DNA from: Bacillota bacterium
GTDB taxonomy: Bacteria; Bacillota; Clostridia; Lachnospirales; Lachnospiraceae
Reading direction: 5' to 3'
Assembly (NCBI GenBank): GCA_030526045.1
Contig: JAUNDN010000004.1
Span: forward strand, 29,015-93,014
Length of the DNA stretch: 64,000 bases
A program made the position numbers and the translations under genes. Shown piece after piece: positions 1-7,702 of the stretch (positions are counted from its first letter, which is position 1; every line of letters starts with the position of its first letter). The notes under the pieces were generated by a model. That model ran no database searches. It worked only from the letters and a program-made list of their open reading frames with translations, and was not told the DNA's origin.

Positions 1-53
1 TCAAATTCCAGCATTCCTGCAAATGCTGTCTCATAATAATATTTCTCTCTCAT
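1..53 (-). CDS. Start of an unidentified protein, cut by the window edge
   Basis: An ATG at 53 opens a frame that reads MREKYYYETAFAGMLEF and runs off the window after 17 codons. GGAGG and AGAGGAA lie just upstream, so initiation here is plausible. The gene sits behind a promoter, a structured leader and a terminator-like hairpin, the usual layout of a gene controlled by attenuation. The peptide is too short for me to recognise a family, and I assign no function. Confidence 0.5.
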   Translation of the reverse strand, partial: MREKYYYETAFAGMLEF

Positions 54-92
54 TTCCTCTGTCTTTCCTCCAATAGGAATATTTTGTGGCGC

Positions 93-121
93 AAAAAAAG
101 CATAACCATACGGTTATGCTT
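93..121 (-). terminator. Intrinsic terminator or attenuator hairpin
   Basis: A perfect 10-bp stem (98-107 with 112-121) has a 4-nt loop and is followed on the minus strand by seven Ts (99-93). It lies between the structured leader and the gene starting at 53. It may act as a conditional attenuator as well as ending read-through from the GH13 gene. Confidence 0.75.
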
Positions 122-149
122 CTTCTCATCTTATCCAATCTATTTTAGG

Positions 150-292
150 GTATGTTAAGCATTTCGCGTGGCAGAAAAAGGGTACACTACAAGCATAAAA
201 ATACCTGTGATTCACCCTTGCAACTGTTTAGTTGTCCTGATTCTCCATTCTTACGACGCTTAACATAAACGACCTCTCTTTCCTGTCAACCT
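150..292 (-). promoter_or_regulatory. Candidate structured leader RNA (riboswitch-like)
   Basis: In the minus-strand transcript a 10-bp closing helix (258-267 with 151-160) encloses two hairpins. One is CAACT-AAAC-AGTTG (232-219). The other is a long arm closed by AAGGGT/ACCCTT. The element starts just after a good promoter and is followed by a terminator hairpin and then a start codon at 53. I checked it by eye against the riboswitch classes I know (purine, TPP, FMN, SAM, lysine, THF, ZTP, c-di-GMP, T-box) and matched none. Confidence 0.45.
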
Positions 293-298
293 ATATTC

Positions 299-327
299 AC
301 TATAATTCATATAAATATTGATGTCAA
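299..327 (-). promoter_or_regulatory. Sigma-A-type promoter for the leader and truncated gene
   Basis: TTGACA at 327-322, a 17-bp spacer and TATAGT at 304-299, read on the minus strand, just after the GH13 stop codon. A second possible promoter, TTGACA (289-284) with TATGTT (267-262) and a 16-bp spacer, overlaps the 5' strand of the leader's closing helix. Confidence 0.7.
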
Positions 328-335
328 GGAATTTT

Positions 336-1874
336 TCACAGTCTGATAAAGCTCACAGATGCTGCCGGTGCGCTCACAACGCCCTCCTTAAGCTCTGCTT
401 TTCTGCCAAGCACATAAATTGCCTCGCCGTTCTTCCCATCAAAGGAAAAGCTTTCATCTCTGCCGGACGGATTGATTACCACAAGAATTCTCTCACCCTC
501 ATAGCTTCTTACATAGGCGAAGGGATAAGCATTTTCCTTCACACAGACAAATTCGATTTCTCCCTTGCTCTGCAATGCTTTACAGGATTGTCTTACCCTG
601 ATCAGCTTCCTGACTTCATTGAAAAGGGAATTCTCATCCTGCATCTGCTTCTGTACCGTAGGTCGATCCTGATCCTCATCCTGCCTGATATAAAGTTTTT
701 CCGAAGGAGCCGCACTGAAGCCTGCATTGACGCTGTTATCCCACTGCATGGGGCTGCGGGAGCCGGTTCTGTTAAAGCCGCCCTCCACAGAGGTCAGGCC
801 TTCCACATAACGCATACCGATTTCGTCGCCATAATAAACAAACGGTGCGCCGGGCATGGACAACAGGAAGGCAAAAGCCACCTTCATCTCCTCCTGATCC
901 AGGGTTCTTGCCAGTCTGTCCATATCATGGTTACCGGAGGGAATGCAAATGAGACCTTTCTTCTCGGACTTCTCGTAGTTTTCCAGATATTTTGCAACGA
1001 ACTGTGAAATATCTCCTTTTCCCTCTCTTGTGAAATAAGGATGCGCACAGCGGAACAGATCATTGTAGTGAGAGGGACCAAAGTGAAGCAGGAAATCCAT
1101 ATGGAAACCGCCCTGCAGAGACTTATCCGGCTCTCCCCACTCAGATACCATGGCAGCATCCGGAAACTCCTCATCAAGGAAGCTTCTAACCTTCTTCCAG
1201 AGCCCGATTGTTCCCTTCCCATCCTCGTCATTTTTAACCAGGGAGCCTGCCATATCTACACGGAAACCGTCGCATCCCATAGTCAGCCAGAATCGCATCA
1301 CATTCTTCATTTCCTCCAGAGTTGCTTTCGGTCCCGGTGCATCAACTGACTGCTGCCAGGATTTTTCCGGCTTATAGTAGCCGTAATTGAGCGCAGGCTG
1401 CATGGAAAAGAAGTTTACCGCGCAAGCTCCGTCCCTGTCGGAAATTCCTCTGATGCTTGCCATATCTTCTGGGGATTCCCAGACGCTGTCTGTCCACACA
1501 TAGCGGTCTGTAAATTCATTTTTTTCCGCCTTCATGGATTCCTTAAACCACCTATGTTCTACCGAGGTATGTCCCGGAACCAAATCCAGAAGGATATGCA
1601 TATCTCTTTTATGTACTTCTTCAAACAATCTCTTGGCATCCGCATTGGTTCCGTATCTGGGCGCAATTGTATAATAGTCTGCCACATCATAGCCTGCATC
1701 ACCAAAGGGTGATGTAAAACAGGGATTCAGCCAAAGGGCGTTGCAGCCCAGTTCCTTAATGTAATCCAGCTTCTCAATAATTCCCTGCAGATCACCAATT
1801 CCATCTGCATTGGTGTCATGAAAAGACTGGGGATAAATTTCATAAAAAACTGCATTGTCTAACCATTTTGCCAT
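336..1874 (-). CDS. GH13 alpha-glucosidase/alpha-amylase family enzyme
   Basis: A 512-residue retaining alpha-glycosidase with the GH13 (beta/alpha)8 barrel. All three catalytic acids are visible: nucleophile Asp207 in GFRVD, acid/base Glu245 in VSEWGEP and the transition-state Asp317 in SGNHD. There is no signal peptide, so it is probably a cytoplasmic oligosaccharide hydrolase. Start: ATG at 1874 behind AAGGAGAG. It is divergent from the AraC-type gene at 2030, which may regulate it. The exact substrate (maltooligosaccharide, isomaltose, trehalose or sucrose) cannot be read from the sequence. The N-terminal WLDNAVFYEIYPQSF resembles oligo-1,6-glucosidase and trehalose-synthase-like subfamilies. 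Confidence 0.9.
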   Translation of the reverse strand: MAKWLDNAVFYEIYPQSFHDTNADGIGDLQGIIEKLDYIKELGCNALWLNPCFTSPFGDAGYDVADYYTIAPRYGTNADAKRLFEEVHKRDMHILLDLVPGHTSVEHRWFKESMKAEKNEFTDRYVWTDSVWESPEDMASIRGISDRDGACAVNFFSMQPALNYGYYKPEKSWQQSVDAPGPKATLEEMKNVMRFWLTMGCDGFRVDMAGSLVKNDEDGKGTIGLWKKVRSFLDEEFPDAAMVSEWGEPDKSLQGGFHMDFLLHFGPSHYNDLFRCAHPYFTREGKGDISQFVAKYLENYEKSEKKGLICIPSGNHDMDRLARTLDQEEMKVAFAFLLSMPGAPFVYYGDEIGMRYVEGLTSVEGGFNRTGSRSPMQWDNSVNAGFSAAPSEKLYIRQDEDQDRPTVQKQMQDENSLFNEVRKLIRVRQSCKALQSKGEIEFVCVKENAYPFAYVRSYEGERILVVINPSGRDESFSFDGKNGEAIYVLGRKAELKEGVVSAPAASVSFIRL

Positions 1875-2029
1875 GATTCTTCTCTCCTTCTCTTTACCAG
1901 CGGTGCGCTGTCTGCTATACTCTTTATAAATAGAATGATACTACAATATTTTCAGGATAATCTTGCATTATTCTGTTAAAAAATAACACTATCCTTAGAT
2001 ATATTGATGTAAAGGAAGGTGAGACCGTC

Positions 2030-2917
2030 ATGACAAAGGAAAACCTGTATGAAAAGAAACTCCACGGGGATCTTCTTTTCCCCTTTCAGCATTACACCAT
2101 GGTAACGGACAGCTGTAATATTTTTGTTCCTTACCACTGGCACAAGGAAATTGAAATCATCCTTGTCATGGAGGGGGAGGTTGAACTGCTCCTCGATGGA
2201 AATAAGCAATTCCTCAAAAAGGGAGACATTATATTTGTCAATTCCGGACAGTTACATCAGTATACCAGTCTGACCAGGAGACTTGTTTATTATGCCTACG
2301 TGTTTCCCATGGATTCTTTAAAATTTGAAAATGAGGATATAACGCAGACTACCATTATCGAACCCCTGTGCCAACAGGAGCTCTGCTTTCCGACTGTGCT
2401 TCCCCGTGCCAGTTCATGCTATGAAAGAGTGCATCAGTTGATCCGTTCCATCATTTGTTCCAATGAAAAGCAGGAGGAAAGCTTTCAGCTTCTTACCAAG
2501 GCTTATCTATATGAAATGATCGGACTTCTCTCTCAAAACGGCCTTCTTACAAGACAGCTGAACCCCTCCAGGGAGCTTACCACCTATCGAAAAATACTTC
2601 TCTATATTCAGGAGCATTATCAGGATCGGATCACGGTTGCAGATATTTCCGGTCATCTCTGTATGTCCGCAAACTATTTCAGTGCCTATTTTACCAAGCA
2701 TTTCGGCAGGAATTTCGTGGACTTCCTGGTTCATTACCGTATCGAAAAAGCCTGCGTGCTTCTGGCAGCTGGTGATGACTGTTCTGTCACACAGGCTGCC
2801 TTGCAGACAGGCTTTGAAAATATCAGCTATTTTATCAAACGCTTTAAAGCCGTTACCGGCATGACACCGGCAGCCTACCGGAAATCTCAGCGCTCCGGCA
2901 GCCACACCCTCATCTGA
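2030..2917 (+). CDS. AraC-family transcriptional regulator with N-terminal cupin
   Basis: A 295-residue regulator. Residues about 10-100 form a cupin-like sensing domain (PYHWHKEIEIILVMEGE, then GDIIFVNSGQLHQY). The last 100 residues are the paired helix-turn-helix AraC domain, with VADISGHLCMSANYFSAYF as the first HTH and a second ending in FKAVTGMTPAAYRKS. The ATG at 2030 follows AGGAAGGTGAG. The gene is divergent from the GH13 gene and overlaps the last 31 bp of the convergent GH127 gene. The likely role is sugar-responsive control of one or both glycosidases; the inducer is unknown. Confidence 0.9.
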   Translation: MTKENLYEKKLHGDLLFPFQHYTMVTDSCNIFVPYHWHKEIEIILVMEGEVELLLDGNKQFLKKGDIIFVNSGQLHQYTSLTRRLVYYAYVFPMDSLKFENEDITQTTIIEPLCQQELCFPTVLPRASSCYERVHQLIRSIICSNEKQEESFQLLTKAYLYEMIGLLSQNGLLTRQLNPSRELTTYRKILLYIQEHYQDRITVADISGHLCMSANYFSAYFTKHFGRNFVDFLVHYRIEKACVLLAAGDDCSVTQAALQTGFENISYFIKRFKAVTGMTPAAYRKSQRSGSHTLI

Positions 2918-4815
2918 TTCAGGCCCCGGTTTCCCCAGGTATAGTAGGGAATTGCCGTAATCCGGCAGGGCTTTTTCTCCGGCTTTATCATGGAGTAATT
3001 CCCGGTCGAGGAAAGGCTCCTGCCCTCATGGGTCCGATATCCATCTGCCGTAATTCTGACGGTTCCGCCAAGAAGTGCAGGCTCATACGCTACTGCCTTC
3101 ATACTGCCATTCTCAGCATAGGATAAGGAAAGCACATCCATCTCATTATCAGTTCCTTCCACACAATATACCAAGGGTCCTCTTTGTAAAGTCACGTAAC
3201 CGGTATCACTGGCAATTTTCGTGGAAGCGTACAGCTTTTTGATCTCATCATCCAGGAATATTTCTACCTTGTCTCCCGCCTTCAGATCCTTCAGATAATA
3301 ATAACCATTCTTTTCTTCCGCTGCTGCCTTAGTTCCGTTTACCAGAATCCGGTAACTGCTGCTCCAGTCAGGCCTTCTGACTGCCATCTCTCCGCTGCCT
3401 TTTGTGACCTTATACTCCACCTTAAATTCATAAGGATACCCTGTCTTACACTCCAGCACCATTCCATTTTCAAAGGTAATCCTGCCCTCCACAAACAGAT
3501 GCACAAATGCGGTCCTCTCATTTTCACCGTAAGCATACTTTCCAAGGGAGGCAATGCACCTTGCCACATTGGGTGGACAACAGGCGCAGGCATACCAGCC
3601 CGGACGCTGGGGCAGATCATGTCTGTGCGTCTTAATCTCTCCGGAAATACCCGGGAGAACTTCCAGCGGATTGACATAGAAAAACCGCTTTCCATCCAGT
3701 TGCATTCCCGCCAGCACCGTATTATAAAAGGCTCTTTCCATCACATCTGCGTATTTGGAATCTACTTCCGCCTCCAGCATTTTAGAAGCAAAGAACATCA
3801 GACCGATGGATGCACAGGTTTCCGCATAAGCCGTATCGTTGGGAAGATCATAATCCACCGTAAAGGCTTCCCCCTCAACGGTAGAACCGATTCCTCCTGT
3901 CACATACATCCTCCTGTCCGCAATACTTTCAAAAAGCTGCCGACAGGCATTCAAAAGCTCCTGATCCTCCGTCCTGGCCGCCAGATCTGCCATCCCTGTA
4001 TAAAGGTAAACCGCACGGACACTGTGACCTGTAGCATCACGCTGCTCTCTAACCGGCTTTCCCGATTGCTGGTAATCGTAATTAGACGCGTCATTCCCCC
4101 AGACGCACCAATCTCTTCTTGCAATCTCATCCTCATAAAAACGGTTGTTTACGCCACGCACATCGATGAAGTGCTTGGCAAGTGTAAGGCATTTCTCATC
4201 TCCTGTAGCATGGTAAAGCCTGAGCAACGCCAGTTCGACCTCCGGATGTCCCGGATAGCCTTCATGACCTTCTGTCACAAAGTGCTGATAAATATGTGCC
4301 GCATTCTTCTGCATCACACGAAGAAGCTTATCCTTACCGGTGGCTTCGTAGTAGGCAACTGCGGCCTCCATCATATGTCCGGAGCAGTACAGTTCATGTC
4401 CCTCCAGCAGATTGGTCCATCGCTTATCCTTATCCTTGATGGTATAGTAGGTATTCAGGTATCCGTCCGTATCCTGTGCCGCTTCAATCTTTTCAATCAG
4501 GCTGTCAGCCTTTGCTTCCAGATCAGCATCCGGAAAATTAACAAGACTGTAGGCCACAGCTTCAAGCCATTTAGCAGCATCACTGTCCTGAAATACCATT
4601 CCGTAAAAGCCGTCCCCTATATCCTCCCCGCGCACAGCCTTTGCTGCATTCTCGAAATTTGCCACGACATGACTCTTTTCAACACCCTCCACCTGATCAT
4701 GAAGGACTGCATACTGGTAAGGAATAACGACTTCCTTTATGAGCTTCTGATAACGGTAAATAAACCCTTGTGTGCTTTCAAAATGTTTCACATCTATTTG
4801 TCTTTGCTGTTTCAT
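2887..4815 (-). CDS. GH127 beta-L-arabinofuranosidase-type glycoside hydrolase
   Basis: A 642-residue enzyme of the family typified by Bifidobacterium HypBA1, which releases beta-L-arabinofuranose from plant hydroxyproline glycans. The family's zinc and catalytic residues are present: Glu332 and Cys334 in AETCAS, and the pair Cys412-Cys413 in YACACCPPN (Cys413 would be the nucleophile by homology). There is no signal peptide, so it probably acts on imported oligosaccharides. The ATG at 4815 has AGAGGTG just upstream; a longer frame to 4848 lacks a good RBS. It is divergent from the AraC gene at 4911, a likely regulator. Specificity within GH127 is inferred. Confidence 0.88.
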   Translation of the reverse strand: MKQQRQIDVKHFESTQGFIYRYQKLIKEVVIPYQYAVLHDQVEGVEKSHVVANFENAAKAVRGEDIGDGFYGMVFQDSDAAKWLEAVAYSLVNFPDADLEAKADSLIEKIEAAQDTDGYLNTYYTIKDKDKRWTNLLEGHELYCSGHMMEAAVAYYEATGKDKLLRVMQKNAAHIYQHFVTEGHEGYPGHPEVELALLRLYHATGDEKCLTLAKHFIDVRGVNNRFYEDEIARRDWCVWGNDASNYDYQQSGKPVREQRDATGHSVRAVYLYTGMADLAARTEDQELLNACRQLFESIADRRMYVTGGIGSTVEGEAFTVDYDLPNDTAYAETCASIGLMFFASKMLEAEVDSKYADVMERAFYNTVLAGMQLDGKRFFYVNPLEVLPGISGEIKTHRHDLPQRPGWYACACCPPNVARCIASLGKYAYGENERTAFVHLFVEGRITFENGMVLECKTGYPYEFKVEYKVTKGSGEMAVRRPDWSSSYRILVNGTKAAAEEKNGYYYLKDLKAGDKVEIFLDDEIKKLYASTKIASDTGYVTLQRGPLVYCVEGTDNEMDVLSLSYAENGSMKAVAYEPALLGGTVRITADGYRTHEGRSLSSTGNYSMIKPEKKPCRITAIPYYTWGNRGLNQMRVWLPER

Positions 4816-4910
4816 GCGGCACCTCTTTCCTTTTTCCTTTATATGCATTATAATCCTTATATCACATATATAAAATAGATTTTATTCCTATAAATATGGA
4901 GAATTTTCTG

Positions 4911-5765
4911 ATGAATGAAATAATCATTGATACCTGTTCCCTTCCGGCCGTAATCTCCGGCGCCTATGAAGTTGCTTCCGTTCCCTTTATCCACGCAGAC
5001 CGCACCACAGACTTTCATGTATTGATTTATGTCACTGAAGGCTACATCGGTGTAACAGAAGATGAACAGGATTATACCATACAAAAAGGAGAATTATTTT
5101 TCTTAAAAAGCGGTCTTCATCATTACGGTAAGGTGGAAATCCCCCAAGGAACCGCATGGTACTATATCCATTTCCGCACTTCACAACCCTCAAAAGACTG
5201 CCAGCCCTTTCAGATAATCAATGAGCCGGGAAATCAAGGCTTTTTCCCGGCTTCCTATACCTATATATTAACTTTACCCAAACACTCCTATGTTCCCTCC
5301 GATTCTTCTCTTGCAGAAGAAATCCGTGATTTTGTCCATTATCTGAACTCTACAGACCCTCTTCGTCGGTGGAATCTAAATCAGAAGCTGTTTCAATTGC
5401 TTTCAGAGGCTGCTTTTACTTCCTTTGCGGATATTCCGAAGGAGACATCCCTTGCCGATCAGATCTGCCATTTCTTAGCGGATCATACACAGAAGCCTTT
5501 TAAAGCCTCTGATCTGGAAAATCACTTTCATCTGAGCTATAAGCATCTCGCTACCTGCTTTAAAAAGGCCACCGGAACAACGATTCAGGCTTATCATACT
5601 CAATTAAAAATGAACCTCGCCTGCACGCTGCTCCGCTCTACCCTTTTGCCCATTAAGGAAATCAGTTTACGGCTGGGTTATCAGGACATGCTTTACTTTA
5701 GCAGGGTATTTCATGCAAAACTGGGAGTAAGCCCCAGTGCTTATCGGAAGCAGATCTGGCTCTGA
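4911..5765 (+). CDS. AraC-family transcriptional regulator
   Basis: A 284-residue regulator with an N-terminal cupin-like ligand domain (VTEGYIGVTEDEQDYTIQKG, LKSGLHHYG) and a C-terminal pair of HTH motifs ending FHAKLGVSPSAYRKQ. The start at 4911 is preferred to 4896 because GGAG (4898-4901) lies 9 nt before it. It shares a 95-bp divergent intergenic region with the GH127 gene, so local regulation is the simple reading. Its stop codon sits a few bases from the truncated end of a DUF1848 pseudogene, which suggests a past deletion or insertion at that junction. Confidence 0.88.
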   Translation: MNEIIIDTCSLPAVISGAYEVASVPFIHADRTTDFHVLIYVTEGYIGVTEDEQDYTIQKGELFFLKSGLHHYGKVEIPQGTAWYYIHFRTSQPSKDCQPFQIINEPGNQGFFPASYTYILTLPKHSYVPSDSSLAEEIRDFVHYLNSTDPLRRWNLNQKLFQLLSEAAFTSFADIPKETSLADQICHFLADHTQKPFKASDLENHFHLSYKHLATCFKKATGTTIQAYHTQLKMNLACTLLRSTLLPIKEISLRLGYQDMLYFSRVFHAKLGVSPSAYRKQIWL

Positions 5766-5769
5766 CCTT

Positions 5770-6226
5770 CCTATCACACATTTTTCTGTGTAACCGTTCA
5801 ATGCTTCTGCAATCTGCGAAAACGCCTTTCTGTGATATTCCTCCGTGTATACATCCGTAAAAAGAATCGGATTATATCTCCAGATAACCTTTTCTTTCCC
5901 AATCTTCTTTGACAGTCTTTGGAAGATCGGAATCATCTCATCCCTTTTGTGAGGAACATTGTTTTCTATATCCTTCCCGTATCCGGTAGCGTGAACTGAA
6001 AGTAATATTGATAATCCTTTAACTCATCCAGTCTGTCCATCATAGGTTCAGGATTTTTGGTCCAGAACACAATACAGTCCACTGCCTCCGGCGATAGGTT
6101 GATTCTGCTGATCTGGTGCGGATTCATGGGATTGCGCACAAAAAGCCAGCCTGCTTCTATCCTATGATAGAACCAGGCTGAATAGTAATTAGAGATATCA
6201 GTTCTTCTGCTGGCACTGATAATCAT
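5770..6226 (-). pseudogene. DUF1848 family gene, frameshifted and truncated
   Basis: The first 86 codons (6226-5966) read MIISASRRTDISNYYSAWF, then the DUF1848 core VRNPMNPHQ and VFWTKNPEPM. A one-base loss near 5985-5995 shifts the frame. In the other frame the homology continues as GYGKDIENNVPHKRDEMIP and on to RVIWRYNPILF-like sequence and GYTEKCVI near 5775. There it stops, where the family normally continues for well over 100 residues. The missing 3' part ends at the AraC gene. Intact relatives are proteins of about 270-300 residues with late cysteines, thought to be Fe-S related. This copy cannot make one. Confidence 0.8.
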
Positions 6227-6262
6227 TTTCTATCCCTCATTGGCATATAAGCACTGCCTTCC

Positions 6263-7066
6263 CTACCATGTTCTTGAGTTCAGCTGTCTGAACTGAGCAA
6301 CTGTGGAAACATGGGAATTCAGTCCGCCATCCACATTGATGATCTGTCCACTGACATAACTGCTCTCATCTGAGGCAAGGTAAACACACATATTTCCGAT
6401 GTCCTCAGGGCACCCATAACGATTGACCATAATATTACTCAGGAAAATATCCTTAAGTGCCTGCGGTACATTTGCCTCATTCTGCGGTGTAACAATCAAA
6501 CCGGGGCGTACACAATTACAGCGGATATTCTGCTTTCCATACTGGGTTGCGGTTGACTGTGTCAGCATATCCACACCTGCCTTGGCACAAGCATAAGCAG
6601 TTGAGCCAAGATCACCGCCGCAGGATGCCATGGAGCCTATATTGACAATGGAACCACCTGTTTCATTCTTCTGCATATACGGAAGTACACATTTGGTCGT
6701 ATAAAAAGTTCCACGCAGATCGCTCTGAAGCACATGATCCCACATTTCCAAGGTCAACTCATCCACACGACCATCCTTCAACCCTACATTTGCTGCATTA
6801 TTAACAAGCACATCAATTTTTCCGTACTTTTCTGCCGTATCAGCAAAAAGCTTCTCAACACTTTCCGGAACGGTGATATCCATAAAGTGGTAGAATGCTT
6901 CTCCACCTTCTTTTGTAATACTTTCGACAACTGCCTGGCCTTTTTCTTCTCTTCGTCCGCAGATGACTACCTTAGCACCTTCTGATGCAAACAATCTGGC
7001 AATTCCGATGCCGATTCCGCTGGTAGAACCTGTAACGACTGCAACCTTGTCTTTTAATCTGTCCAT
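6263..7066 (-). CDS. Short-chain dehydrogenase/reductase (SDR)
   Basis: A 267-residue classical SDR. The cofactor motif is TGSTSGIG (12-19), then NNAA (89-92), with catalytic Ser145, Tyr158 and Lys162 (YACAK). CGRRE after beta-2 suggests NADP preference. The usual tetrad Asn, in the NLxGxF motif, is replaced by Asp116 (SDLRGTF). The C-terminal INVDGG is typical. The ATG at 7066 follows AGGAGGG. It appears to be transcribed alone from a clear promoter. The substrate is unknown: sugar alcohol, steroid/bile acid and fatty acyl reductases all share this fold, and I see no residue that decides. Confidence 0.88.
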   Translation of the reverse strand: MDRLKDKVAVVTGSTSGIGIGIARLFASEGAKVVICGRREEKGQAVVESITKEGGEAFYHFMDITVPESVEKLFADTAEKYGKIDVLVNNAANVGLKDGRVDELTLEMWDHVLQSDLRGTFYTTKCVLPYMQKNETGGSIVNIGSMASCGGDLGSTAYACAKAGVDMLTQSTATQYGKQNIRCNCVRPGLIVTPQNEANVPQALKDIFLSNIMVNRYGCPEDIGNMCVYLASDESSYVSGQIINVDGGLNSHVSTVAQFRQLNSRTW

Positions 7067-7137
7067 AATGTAAACCCTCCTAGTTTTAGTTTCTATGATG
7101 TTCCATGAGAATACACACAGAATATCCTGTTAATCTA

Positions 7138-7166
7138 AATATAACGCTTTGAAGAAAATAATTCAA
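7138..7166 (-). promoter_or_regulatory. Promoter of the SDR gene
   Basis: TTGAAT at 7166-7161, a 17-bp spacer and TATATT at 7143-7138 on the minus strand, about 70 nt upstream of the SDR start codon. Confidence 0.6.
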
Positions 7167-7222
7167 TATTTGCTTTTCATAGCTTCCGAAGGAACTTATT
7201 TATTCATATTGGTCAGATAAGT

Positions 7223-7702
7223 TTAGTAATTTCCTTTTTCTTTTATTATTTGTTTTAACCTGAGGTTATTATCAAATACGTTTTCCGTCAGATTATTAAT
7301 TTCTAACAAACTATGAATACACCATTCAGGATCCTGCGTATGAAACGAATAGTATACATCATTCATTTGCTTATAATTAAATAGCTTCATAATAAATTTT
7401 GTAGATTGTTCTCTTGTATATGAAATATATCTATACATATAGCCCATCCAAAATAGTGCGCTTTTTGAATATTTCACTTTACCATAGTCAGAATTCCCGA
7501 ATTGTTCTAAAATACTATTAATCCCCTCACTTACATCAAGAGATAAGTATGATGAATTATTTGTATCTAATTTTTTTAGCAAATCAGAATGCAAAAATCT
7601 TCTAATATACACTCCGGTAGAGCAGCTCAATTCATTCGATTTTTCGAATAGTTTTCCTTGATATTCAGCAAGCAATAGTCCGTTATGATCAAAATTTCTC
7701 AT
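7223..7702 (-). CDS. Uncharacterised partner of the HTH-DUF3990 protein (putative antitoxin or second subunit)
   Basis: A 159-residue soluble protein, AT-rich in codon use (many AAA, AAT, TTT) unlike the neighbouring genes. I do not recognise a named family. Visible features are a central YSKSALFWMGYMYRYISYTRE segment rich in aromatics and SFHTQDPEWCIHSLLE near the C-terminus. Its ATG overlaps the stop of the upstream DUF3990 gene by 4 nt, so the two are translationally coupled. The pairing with a predicted ADP-ribosyltransferase-fold protein suggests an antitoxin role, but this is inference from context only. Confidence 0.6.
   Translation of the reverse strand: MRNFDHNGLLLAEYQGKLFEKSNELSCSTGVYIRRFLHSDLLKKLDTNNSSYLSLDVSEGINSILEQFGNSDYGKVKYSKSALFWMGYMYRYISYTREQSTKFIMKLFNYKQMNDVYYSFHTQDPEWCIHSLLEINNLTENVFDNNLRLKQIIKEKGNY

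Noticed and set aside
3499-4878. A 459-codon open frame on the plus strand opposite the GH127 gene
   Set aside because: It is antisense to a complete, conserved enzyme, has no RBS of note and its protein is low in recognisable motifs; it is a shadow of codon bias.
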